Shown in pieces: positions 7,262 through 12,539 of a stretch of DNA of 12,539 nucleotides. Origin of the DNA: Chordibacter forsetii. Lineage in GTDB: Bacteria > Verrucomicrobiota > Verrucomicrobiia > Opitutales > Seribacteraceae. Each line of letters opens with the position of its first letter. Within the stretch, counting starts at the first letter, position 1. A program made the translations under genes and the position numbers. Location: contig NZ_CAXLML010000047.1 of assembly GCF_964187505.1 (NCBI RefSeq), positions 1-12,539 of the forward strand. The letters are read 5' to 3'. The notes beneath the pieces were generated by a model. That model searched no databases. It saw nothing but the letters and a program-made list of their open reading frames with translations, and had not been told where the DNA came from.

Positions 7262-7289
7262 TTGTTTTTCAAGCCTATTTGTTTATACT
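7262..7289 (+). promoter_or_regulatory. Possible mntA promoter (TTGTTT - 16 bp - TATACT)
   Basis: In the 78-base divergent gap before mntA, TTGTTT (7262-7267) and TATACT (7284-7289) are separated by 16 bases. The -10 is close to consensus and the -35 is moderate. Initiation would fall near 7296, only about 7 bases before the mntA ATG at 7303, implying an almost leaderless transcript. Another TTGACC (7253-7258) is a better -35 by sequence but is 25 bases from the -10, too far. The promoter overlaps the palindrome described next. Confidence 0.4.
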
Positions 7290-7302
7290 TTGATTAATCA
7301 AA
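7289..7302. promoter_or_regulatory. Perfect 14-bp palindrome abutting mntA: candidate MntR operator
   Basis: TTTGATTAATCAAA is a perfect inverted repeat whose last base immediately precedes the ATG of mntA. It overlaps the predicted -10 and start point, so a dimeric regulator bound here would block transcription. Placement in the gap between a DtxR/MntR-type repressor gene and its likely target operon makes MntR the natural candidate. It differs from the MntR boxes I know from Bacillus and E. coli, and it has 2 rather than 4 bases between TTGAT half-sites, so it is not a canonical FNR site. The operator role is inferred. Confidence 0.45.
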
Positions 7303-8286
7303 ATGAAATATTTTAAGCATCAACAATACAGAAATAACAATCTCTTTTCCTTACTCCTTGTTTTGGTATCTTGTGCATCGCTGATCTCGTGTACAAATTC
7401 AAATGAAGATCGAAGTGATGTAACTGAAAATTATAAATTGTTAGCAACAACTACTCATCTCGCTGATTTGGCCCGTCAAATTGGGGGTGATCGTATCGAG
7501 GTAGATGCCCTCATGGGTGCCGGCGTTGATCCCCATTCTTACCGGGCATCCGCTGAGGATATTGCCCGACTTCACGAAGCTGATTTTATTTTATTTCACG
7601 GCCTCTCTCTCGAAGGGAAAATCGCCCGAGTGTTGCAGGAAACAAAACGCAAAGGAAAAGTTCACTTTTCACCCTGCGAGGAAATACCGCGAAATAAATT
7701 AATTTTTACCAACGATACAAACCAAACTGTTGACCCACACCTTTGGTTTGATCCCGATCTTTGGATATCCTGTGCCCAAGCTCTTACCCTAAAACTCTCC
7801 CAAGTAATGCCGGAAGAACAAAGTTTTTTTAAAGCAAATTTATCTGCCTTTAAGGCTTCAGTGAGGACCATCGATAGGTGGGGCAAATCACTGTTATTAA
7901 GCATACCGAAGAGCCAACGCATCTTAATTACAAGTCATGACGCCTTTCAGTATTTTGGAAATCATTTCGCAATCCGGGTAATCGGGCTCCAAGGAGTCAA
8001 TACTCTGGCTGAAGCGGGCTTGGCCGACCGGACTAATTTAGTCGATTTTATCCAAAAACATCAATCCCCCGCCCTGTTCGTAGAAAGTAGCGTAAACCCA
8101 AAGGCTTTAGAAGAAATTGCCAAGGAGACTGGGGCGAATATTGGGGGTACTCTTTTTTCTGATGCTTTGGGAACAAATAAAAATTACACAAGAGGGCCGG
8201 AAGGAAAAAAACATTCCACTGCAACCTGGCAAGGTATGATGGTTCATAATTTGAATGTCATTAAAAAAGCCCTGGGCGAGCGTTGA
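7303..8286 (+). CDS. mntA: Manganese ABC transporter substrate-binding lipoprotein
   Basis: The 327-residue protein is a cluster A-I (TroA/PsaA-type) metal-binding protein. The N-terminus has a hydrophobic signal segment (14-29) with possible lipoboxes LISC (Cys30) or LVSC (Cys24), followed by a Ser/Asn/Asp-rich tether, so it is probably a membrane-anchored lipoprotein. The four metal ligands are visible: His78 (GVDPHSY), His146 (VDPHLWFD), Glu261 (LFVESSV) and Asp287 (LFSDALG). The His-His-Glu-Asp set matches PsaA/MntA-type manganese proteins; zinc-type ZnuA proteins have His at the third position and often a His-rich loop, which is absent here. It delivers Mn(II) to the MntC/MntD channel. 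The stop TGA overlaps the next start by one base. The ATG at 7303 has no Shine-Dalgarno; the preceding bases are the palindrome. Confidence 0.93.
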   Translation: MKYFKHQQYRNNNLFSLLLVLVSCASLISCTNSNEDRSDVTENYKLLATTTHLADLARQIGGDRIEVDALMGAGVDPHSYRASAEDIARLHEADFILFHGLSLEGKIARVLQETKRKGKVHFSPCEEIPRNKLIFTNDTNQTVDPHLWFDPDLWISCAQALTLKLSQVMPEEQSFFKANLSAFKASVRTIDRWGKSLLLSIPKSQRILITSHDAFQYFGNHFAIRVIGLQGVNTLAEAGLADRTNLVDFIQKHQSPALFVESSVNPKALEEIAKETGANIGGTLFSDALGTNKNYTRGPEGKKHSTATWQGMMVHNLNVIKKALGER

Positions 8287-9074
8287 TGCGAGTTGCCCTA
8301 CCCAAACCTCTTGAGATTCACGACCTCACTGTTGCTTACCAACAAAAACCCGTGCTTTACGGGATAGATTTGGAAGTAGAGCCAGGGTCTTTGGTTGGCA
8401 TAATAGGTCCAAACGGTGCGGGTAAATCGACCTTAATTAAGGCAATCATGGGAATAATGAAATCGGTTGATGGATATGTAAAGGTATTCGGTGATAGCTC
8501 TCGTAAAGCCCTTACTCGAGTAGGCTATGTACCACAGAGGGAAAGTGTGGACTGGGATTTCCCAGTAACAGCAATGGATGTTGTACTCATGGGAAGGTTT
8601 GGGCATATTGGATGGTTCAAGAGGATTAGTAAGCGCGACCGATCGTTTGCCTCGGAATGCCTCGAGCAAATGAATATGCTCCCTTACGCTAATCGTCAAA
8701 TTGGCAACCTTTCGGGCGGTCAACAGCAACGAGTATTTCTCGCCCGTGCCCTAGCCCAACAAAGTGATCTGTACCTGATGGATGAACCCTTCGAGGGCGT
8801 CGATGCAATAACGGAAAAAGCCATTGTTGATTTACTCAAGAATTTGCGCAATCAAGGGAAGACCCTGATGGTCGTGCACCACGATTTATCAACAGCCAAA
8901 GATTATTTTGATCACCTGGCCCTTCTTAATTTGCGCCTTGTTGCTTACGGGAAAACCGAGGATGTTTTCACTCATGATCTTTTGCAAAAAACATACGGTG
9001 GCAAACTAACCGTGTTGTCGGAGGTAGGAAGCCGCAAGTTGAATGAGAAACAGCCCACTCCAGAGGCTTTGTAA
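8286..9074 (+). CDS. mntB: Manganese ABC transporter ATP-binding protein
   Basis: The 262-residue ATPase is complete. It has Walker A GPNGAGKST (41-49), Q-loop VGYVPQR (79-85), signature LSGGQQQR (142-149), Walker B LYLMDEPFEGVD (162-173) and an H-loop in VVHHD (196-200). The segment after the Q-loop (ESVDWDFPVTAMDVVLMGR, 86-104) is characteristic of the Mn/Zn/Fe chelate transporter ATPases. It powers import from the cytoplasmic face, with MntC and MntD as membrane partners. The frame has an in-frame TTG at 8283, but the ATG at 8286, overlapping the mntA stop by one base, is the expected coupled start. The next gene starts immediately after the stop, so translation is probably coupled along the operon. 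Confidence 0.94.
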   Translation: MRVALPKPLEIHDLTVAYQQKPVLYGIDLEVEPGSLVGIIGPNGAGKSTLIKAIMGIMKSVDGYVKVFGDSSRKALTRVGYVPQRESVDWDFPVTAMDVVLMGRFGHIGWFKRISKRDRSFASECLEQMNMLPYANRQIGNLSGGQQQRVFLARALAQQSDLYLMDEPFEGVDAITEKAIVDLLKNLRNQGKTLMVVHHDLSTAKDYFDHLALLNLRLVAYGKTEDVFTHDLLQKTYGGKLTVLSEVGSRKLNEKQPTPEAL

Positions 9075-10562
9075 ATGTTTTTACCAATTTGGAAAAAGCT
9101 TAAATACATGCTCCTTATTTTGGTTCTTTCTAAGGAAGCAAGTGTTTTAAAAGCTGCCCAAATTTCATCAGAGTCCGATAAGGATTGGATCAACCAAGCT
9201 ATTCGATTTTGGACTTTCACAGATCCTTCCATTCAAATCATTGCCTTGGGAGCAATTCTCATTGGGATCAACTGTGGACTTATGGGTGGTTATGTTGTCA
9301 GTCGAAGACTATCTATGTTTGGGGACACTTTGTCGCATGCAGTTCTCCCCGGAATTGCCGTCGGTTTTATGTTCAGCCAATCTAAGAATGAAGCAGTGTT
9401 GATGATTGGAGCGACCTTATCGGGCTTTCTTGGCGTAGGTATTATTTCGTTACTTAAAAGGCATACAAAGATGAAGGAGGACAGTGCTATGGGACTTGTA
9501 TTGTCTGGTTTTTACGCCCTAGGCATTTGCCTGATTACCTATCTTCAACAATCTCCAAACGGTGGAGCGTCTGGATTGGAAAGTTATCTCTTTGGCTCCC
9601 TAGTTGGACTTTCTGATCGAGATCTTGTACCTCTATGTTTTTGTCTTTCTTTAATCATTATATGTTTTATTTTATTAAATAAAGAATTACTCCTTTCTGG
9701 CTTTGATCCGTCATTCGCAAGATCAGTAGGCTTGCCTGTTGATATTTTGCAATTTTGCATTTGGATACTGATGGCATTTTGCATTGTCTCATCCCTTCAG
9801 GTTATTGGAGTTGTTCTCGTTTCTGCTCTTCTAATTATTCCTGCAGCGACTGCTGGATTACTCACTTACAGGATGAGCCAAATACTTGTCTTTTCGGGAA
9901 TCCTAGGTGCTCTTAGCGGAATAGTTGGTTGTTTTCTCTCTTTTATGGGAGAACGATTACCAGCTGGTCCAGTAATTGTTTTATGCTCCACCCTTCTTTT
10001 TTTAGCAGTTCTATTTTTCAGTCCCGCTCGTGGCATTCTTCCATCTTGGTTTCGAACAAGAAGACGGGGACAACGTATTCGCTTCGAAAATACCCTTAAG
10101 GCATGTTATCAGGTATTAGAGTCCCGTTCCTTTTCCAGCCAATCTTTTCCCCAAACCGCGCTGGCTCAAAGACGGGGTAAAAGCGACGCTGAAATCGAAA
10201 AGGAAATCGGTGTATTGATTCGCGAAGGCTACGCCACCCGCCAAGAATTTCCCACTGAACAAAAAAGTGAACTGCCTTCAGAAACCATGGTTTCATTGAC
10301 CCCAAGCGGTTGGGAAATTGCCAGCCGGATGATTCGCAATCATCGCCTTTGGGAACTCTATCTAACTAAAGAAGCCTCTTATGCACCGGACCATGTTCAC
10401 GACGACGCAGAAAAAATCGAACATGTTATAGGAGAAAAAACTGTTCGGCAAATTGAACGTATTTTAGATAATCCCCAGCGTGACCCCCACGGGAAGCCAA
10501 TCCCTAGCCAAGATGATATTGATCGTGGTTGGCTTTCCCCTCCCCTAGTTGCAGATAAGTAA
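9075..10562 (+). CDS. mntC: ABC-3 manganese permease fused to a C-terminal DtxR-like metal-sensor domain
   Basis: This 495-residue protein has two parts. Residues about 50-315 are an ABC-3 family permease with several membrane helices, including GDTLSHAVLPGIAVGF (83-98; Asp84 and His88 at the positions linked to the metal path in this family), KEDSAMGLVLSGFYALG and GFDPSFARSVGLP. An extra hydrophobic segment precedes it (1-30). After a basic linker (316-335, RTRRRGQR) comes a DtxR-like unit: winged-helix remnant (336-410) and metal/dimerisation domain (411-480), with ligands His423, Glu427, His442, Glu446, Glu449, His450 at exactly DtxR spacing, then DPHGKPIP as in MntR. The FeoA/SH3 domain is absent. 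The frame is uninterrupted and no internal stop or restart is needed, so this is a real fusion in the sequence. The domain should lie in the cytoplasm, where it may gate transport by Mn level; that function is inference. Confidence 0.92.
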   Translation: MFLPIWKKLKYMLLILVLSKEASVLKAAQISSESDKDWINQAIRFWTFTDPSIQIIALGAILIGINCGLMGGYVVSRRLSMFGDTLSHAVLPGIAVGFMFSQSKNEAVLMIGATLSGFLGVGIISLLKRHTKMKEDSAMGLVLSGFYALGICLITYLQQSPNGGASGLESYLFGSLVGLSDRDLVPLCFCLSLIIICFILLNKELLLSGFDPSFARSVGLPVDILQFCIWILMAFCIVSSLQVIGVVLVSALLIIPAATAGLLTYRMSQILVFSGILGALSGIVGCFLSFMGERLPAGPVIVLCSTLLFLAVLFFSPARGILPSWFRTRRRGQRIRFENTLKACYQVLESRSFSSQSFPQTALAQRRGKSDAEIEKEIGVLIREGYATRQEFPTEQKSELPSETMVSLTPSGWEIASRMIRNHRLWELYLTKEASYAPDHVHDDAEKIEHVIGEKTVRQIERILDNPQRDPHGKPIPSQDDIDRGWLSPPLVADK

Positions 10563-11515
10563 TGCTTGATTTCGCTGAAGCACTACTTGATCCATGGTCT
10601 ACTCGAGAGCAGGTTATTTGGAATCTGCAAATTGTTTTTATGGGCATGATGGTCAGTCTAAGCTGTGGCTTGGTTGGTTGTTTTGTAGTAGTCAGACGAA
10701 TGGCTCTCCTCGGTGATGCGGTAAGTCATGGGATTTTACCTGGTATTGTTACCGCCTATTTAATTACCGACAGTTTGTCAATTGGACCGGTCTGGATTGG
10801 TGCCTGTCTAGCAGGATTAGGGTGTGGAGCATCTATCGAATGGCTTCGGACCAAAACTCCTTTACGGGAGGATGCAGCTATGGGACTTACCTTCACTTCC
10901 TTTTTTGCTTTAGGTATCGTATTACTCAGCCTTGAAGCTGGAGCTACTCATTTAGACCCCGCCTGTTTTCTTTATGGTGAGATTGGGCTTACTCCCCTCT
11001 CACCAAAACTAGAACTTTGGGGATTACCCAGTGGGAATCAAGCTCTGTGGAATATGGGAGTGGTCTGCCTAACCACAATGATTTCAGTAATCGTCTTTTA
11101 TAGATTTCTTTTGGTAACCAGCTTTGATTGCAGTCTTGCCCGGTCCTTAGGCATGCCCGTAATTTGGATACAATATGGATTAATGCTTTTATTAGCCTTG
11201 GTTGTGGTTGCCTCATTCGAATCCGTTGGAGTGATTTTGGTTTTAGCCATGATGATATTACCTCCCGTTTCTTCGGCCTTCCTTTTTCATCGCTTACCAA
11301 GCATTCTTATGTGTTGCCTACCTTTGTCGATTTTTTACTCCGTTGCTGGTTTACAGCTCGCTTATTCGATGAACTTTCCAATCTCAGCATCTATGGCACT
11401 GGCCGGAATTGTTATCTTTTTGCCTTGTTGCCTCCTCGGTCCCAACGGAGGGGTTCTTACGAATAGTAAAAAGTTGAAAACCCGAAAAAGTTCGCGGGAT
11501 TTGTCAGCCAACTAG
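10562..11515 (+). CDS. mntD: ABC-3 manganese permease subunit
   Basis: The 317-residue integral membrane protein is a second ABC-3 permease. It carries GDAVSHGILPGIVTAYL (51-67; Asp52 and His56 match the pair in MntC), REDAAMGLTFTSFFALG, and HLDPACFLYGEI, a segment typical of the second permease in mntABCD/sitABCD systems. The Lys/Arg/Ser-rich C-terminal tail (KKLKTRKSSRD) is probably cytoplasmic, and no sensor domain is attached. The ATG overlaps the mntC stop (TAATG). MntC and MntD likely form a heterodimeric channel driven by MntB. The gene order binding protein, ATPase, permease, permease is the same as B. subtilis mntABCD. Confidence 0.92.
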   Translation: MLDFAEALLDPWSTREQVIWNLQIVFMGMMVSLSCGLVGCFVVVRRMALLGDAVSHGILPGIVTAYLITDSLSIGPVWIGACLAGLGCGASIEWLRTKTPLREDAAMGLTFTSFFALGIVLLSLEAGATHLDPACFLYGEIGLTPLSPKLELWGLPSGNQALWNMGVVCLTTMISVIVFYRFLLVTSFDCSLARSLGMPVIWIQYGLMLLLALVVVASFESVGVILVLAMMILPPVSSAFLFHRLPSILMCCLPLSIFYSVAGLQLAYSMNFPISASMALAGIVIFLPCCLLGPNGGVLTNSKKLKTRKSSRDLSAN

Positions 11516-11519
11516 GCAT

Positions 11520-11547
11520 AAAAAAGCCCCCGCTGAGCGGAGGCTTT
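11520..11547 (-). terminator. Intrinsic terminator between convergent genes
   Basis: AAAGCCCCCGC (11523-11533) and GCGGAGGCTTT (11537-11547) form an 11-bp stem with one C-A mismatch (a G-T wobble on the other strand's RNA) and a TGA loop. On the minus strand the hairpin is followed by six T residues (11525-11520), giving a strong terminator for the small exported-protein gene. On the plus strand it lies 7 bases after mntD but ends in only three T residues, so termination of mntABCD there is probably weaker. It may serve both directions. Confidence 0.85.
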
Positions 11548-11566
11548 GTGGTTAAATAAAAATAGC

Positions 11567-11851
11567 TTACTTTTGGGCAAGTGCGATCTTGGAGGCCTTC
11601 TTGCTTGAGCAATTACATCCATCAACAGCGATTTTGTCGCCAGCAGCCAACTTAGTTGGGCATTCAAACCCATCCAACTCGGTTTTGCTGGTTACTTTAA
11701 TCTGCTTTTCACGCTTTCCCTGCTTAACGGTTAGGGTCTTGGAGTCAGCATCAAAGCTTACCACTTTGCCTTTAATTGTCTTGGAAGGACAACCAGCAAA
11801 TACGGAAGCTGCAAAAAAGAAACTAGCGAGGATAGGTGCGAGGATTTTCAT
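11567..11851 (-). CDS. Small exported cysteine-containing protein, DUF5666-like fold possible
   Basis: The protein has 94 residues. MKILAPILASFFFAASVFA (1-19) is a clear signal peptide, with cleavage likely after Ala19. Alternatively FAGC (18-21) could act as a loose lipobox. The mature part, about 75 residues, reads as a small beta barrel: KGKVVSFDADSKTLTVKQG, then KQIKVTSKTEL and AAGDKIAVDG. This pattern resembles DUF5666/OB-like periplasmic domains. Four cysteines (21, 64, 79, 81) sit in GCPS, ECPT and GCNCS contexts, compatible with two disulfides or a metal site. Lys is very abundant. No enzymatic motif is present and the function is unknown. It has its own terminator downstream and an AT-rich divergent region upstream. 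Confidence 0.75.
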   Translation of the reverse strand: MKILAPILASFFFAASVFAGCPSKTIKGKVVSFDADSKTLTVKQGKREKQIKVTSKTELDGFECPTKLAAGDKIAVDGCNCSSKKASKIALAQK

Positions 11852-11955
11852 GATATTATGGGGTTAGGGTTAAAATAATTACTAGTTACTTCCAATCCAC
11901 TATTTCAAAAGACACAAGAACGAAGTATACTTTTTTCTAATATAAATTTTTCCCT
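11852..11955. promoter_or_regulatory. Divergent intergenic region with candidate promoters
   Basis: This 104-base AT-rich gap separates two divergent exported-protein genes, so promoters for both must lie here or very close. On the plus strand TATACT (11926-11931) with TTTCAA 17 bases upstream (11903-11908) is a plausible pair. On the minus strand TTGAAA (11909-11904) with TAGTAA 18 bases downstream is possible. A perfect 10-bp palindrome AAGTATACTT (11923-11932) covers the plus-strand -10. Neither start codon has a Shine-Dalgarno sequence. Confidence 0.4.
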
Positions 11956-12539
11956 ATGATATTTAACAATCGAGCCTTCTTGAGTACACTAATTGTTCTC
12001 TTTTCCTTTGGACCCTTCTTTCCGAGTATTGCTCACCCCATTCCGGATCTTCCCGTTTTTGGATCCTTTGATGACAATGGGACCTCAAAGATCTTAATCG
12101 AAATCGACCCCAGAGGCTTTGCTGAGGATCCGGAAGCTGAATCCTTCCTAACTACAGATATCCTCAACGACTTAAATATTTCTGAGCGGAATGATTTGCT
12201 CGAACAGGCAACTGAATTGGTAGAAGAGTCTTTGCTCATCCGTTTAAACGAGGAACCTTGGAATCTTCCTGCATTTGAGTATGGGTTTTCAAAACCGCGA
12301 ATGGTGGAGTTTTCTGATGACCCCATCATCTTATTGGAAGCAACCGCAAAACTTTCACGTGAAACAAATTCAACCTATCAAATTAAAGCAAAGGAATCTG
12401 CCCCACTTGACTTGATTTTTGCTAACCGTTTAAATGGTGTTCCTCACCGCCGGGTAAATGTATTATTTCCTGGAGAGGAAAGCTTTGCACTTCGCCTTCC
12501 CCAACTGAAAAGCTTGCAGCATTTTTCCGATGAGAATGT
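11956..12539 (+). CDS. Exported protein, possibly HupE/UreJ-like (C-terminus beyond window)
   Basis: The frame is open from the ATG at 11956 to the right edge (194 complete codons), so the gene is cut by the window. MIFNNRAFLSTLIVLFSFGPFFPSIA is a signal peptide, with cleavage predicted just before HPIPDLPVFGSF. A mature N-terminus beginning H-P-x-P-D-x-P resembles the extracytoplasmic domain that precedes the HupE/UreJ membrane domain in some Verrucomicrobiota proteins; this is recollection, not a search. If correct, later transmembrane helices would lie outside the window and the protein would be a predicted Ni/Co-type permease. The visible part has no transmembrane helix after the signal. 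It is rich in Glu, Asp, Leu and Phe, with a mixed helical region (DILNDLNISERNDLLEQATELVEESLL). Confidence is high for the gene and low for the family. Confidence 0.72.
   Translation, partial: MIFNNRAFLSTLIVLFSFGPFFPSIAHPIPDLPVFGSFDDNGTSKILIEIDPRGFAEDPEAESFLTTDILNDLNISERNDLLEQATELVEESLLIRLNEEPWNLPAFEYGFSKPRMVEFSDDPIILLEATAKLSRETNSTYQIKAKESAPLDLIFANRLNGVPHRRVNVLFPGEESFALRLPQLKSLQHFSDEN

Noticed and set aside
7225..7272. 16-residue extension of MntR to a TTG start
   Set aside because: The extension covers the divergent promoter region. Starting at the ATG at 7224 puts every ligand at exactly DtxR numbering.
7289..7302. FNR/CRP-like site before mntA
   Set aside because: The TTGAT half-sites are separated by 2 bases rather than the 4 of an FNR box, and the repressor gene next door makes a metal-regulator site more likely.
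9075..10562. Possibility that mntC is two genes joined by a frameshift artefact
   Set aside because: The reading frame is continuous through permease, basic linker and sensor domain, no alternative start with context appears at the junction, and the MntD start overlaps the fused stop normally.

Overview
The window holds twelve protein-coding genes (two cut by the window edges) at moderate G+C, packed into three transcription blocks. No rRNA, tRNA, CRISPR array, insertion sequence or phage gene is visible, and no gene-free stretch exceeds about 110 bases. Start codons rarely have a Shine-Dalgarno sequence. Together with the gene mix (TIM-barrel sugar isomerase plus paired Gfo/Idh/MocA oxidoreductases, and a small 'MSKQYNK' basic protein) this suggests a member of the PVC group, most likely Verrucomicrobiota. 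That placement is inference from recollection of such genomes, not a computed result.

Bases 1-6473 are read entirely on the minus strand. In transcription order they encode a xylose-isomerase-like TIM barrel (6473-5430), two Gfo/Idh/MocA dehydrogenases (5417-4248 and 4219-3134), a small Lys/Ala-rich protein with an acidic tail (3073-2762), a small secreted protein (2743-2264), an OGG1-type 8-oxoguanine DNA glycosylase (2244-1336), and the N-terminal 429 residues of a circularly permuted ATP-grasp protein (1289 to the left edge). The first three look like a sugar or sugar-derivative catabolic operon.

Bases 6565-11515 are a manganese-homeostasis locus. A DtxR/MntR-family repressor (mntR, minus strand) is divergent from a compact mntABCD operon: lipoprotein metal-binding subunit, ATPase, and two ABC-3 permeases with overlapping or abutting junctions. 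Ligand signatures in three proteins point to Mn(II) rather than Fe or Zn. A perfect 14-bp palindrome touches the mntA start codon and is the best candidate operator.

The most striking feature is the first permease, MntC. After its membrane domain it carries a second DtxR-like unit with a degenerate winged helix and a metal-binding/dimerisation domain. All six C-terminal-half metal ligands are kept at exactly DtxR spacing, but the helix corresponding to the DNA recognition helix is acidic. This suggests a transporter with a built-in metal sensor, paired with a separate transcriptional sensor of the same family encoded next to it.

The right end (11520-12539) has an intrinsic terminator shared by convergent genes, a small exported Cys-containing protein on the minus strand, and, divergently, the start of an exported protein that may be HupE/UreJ-like.
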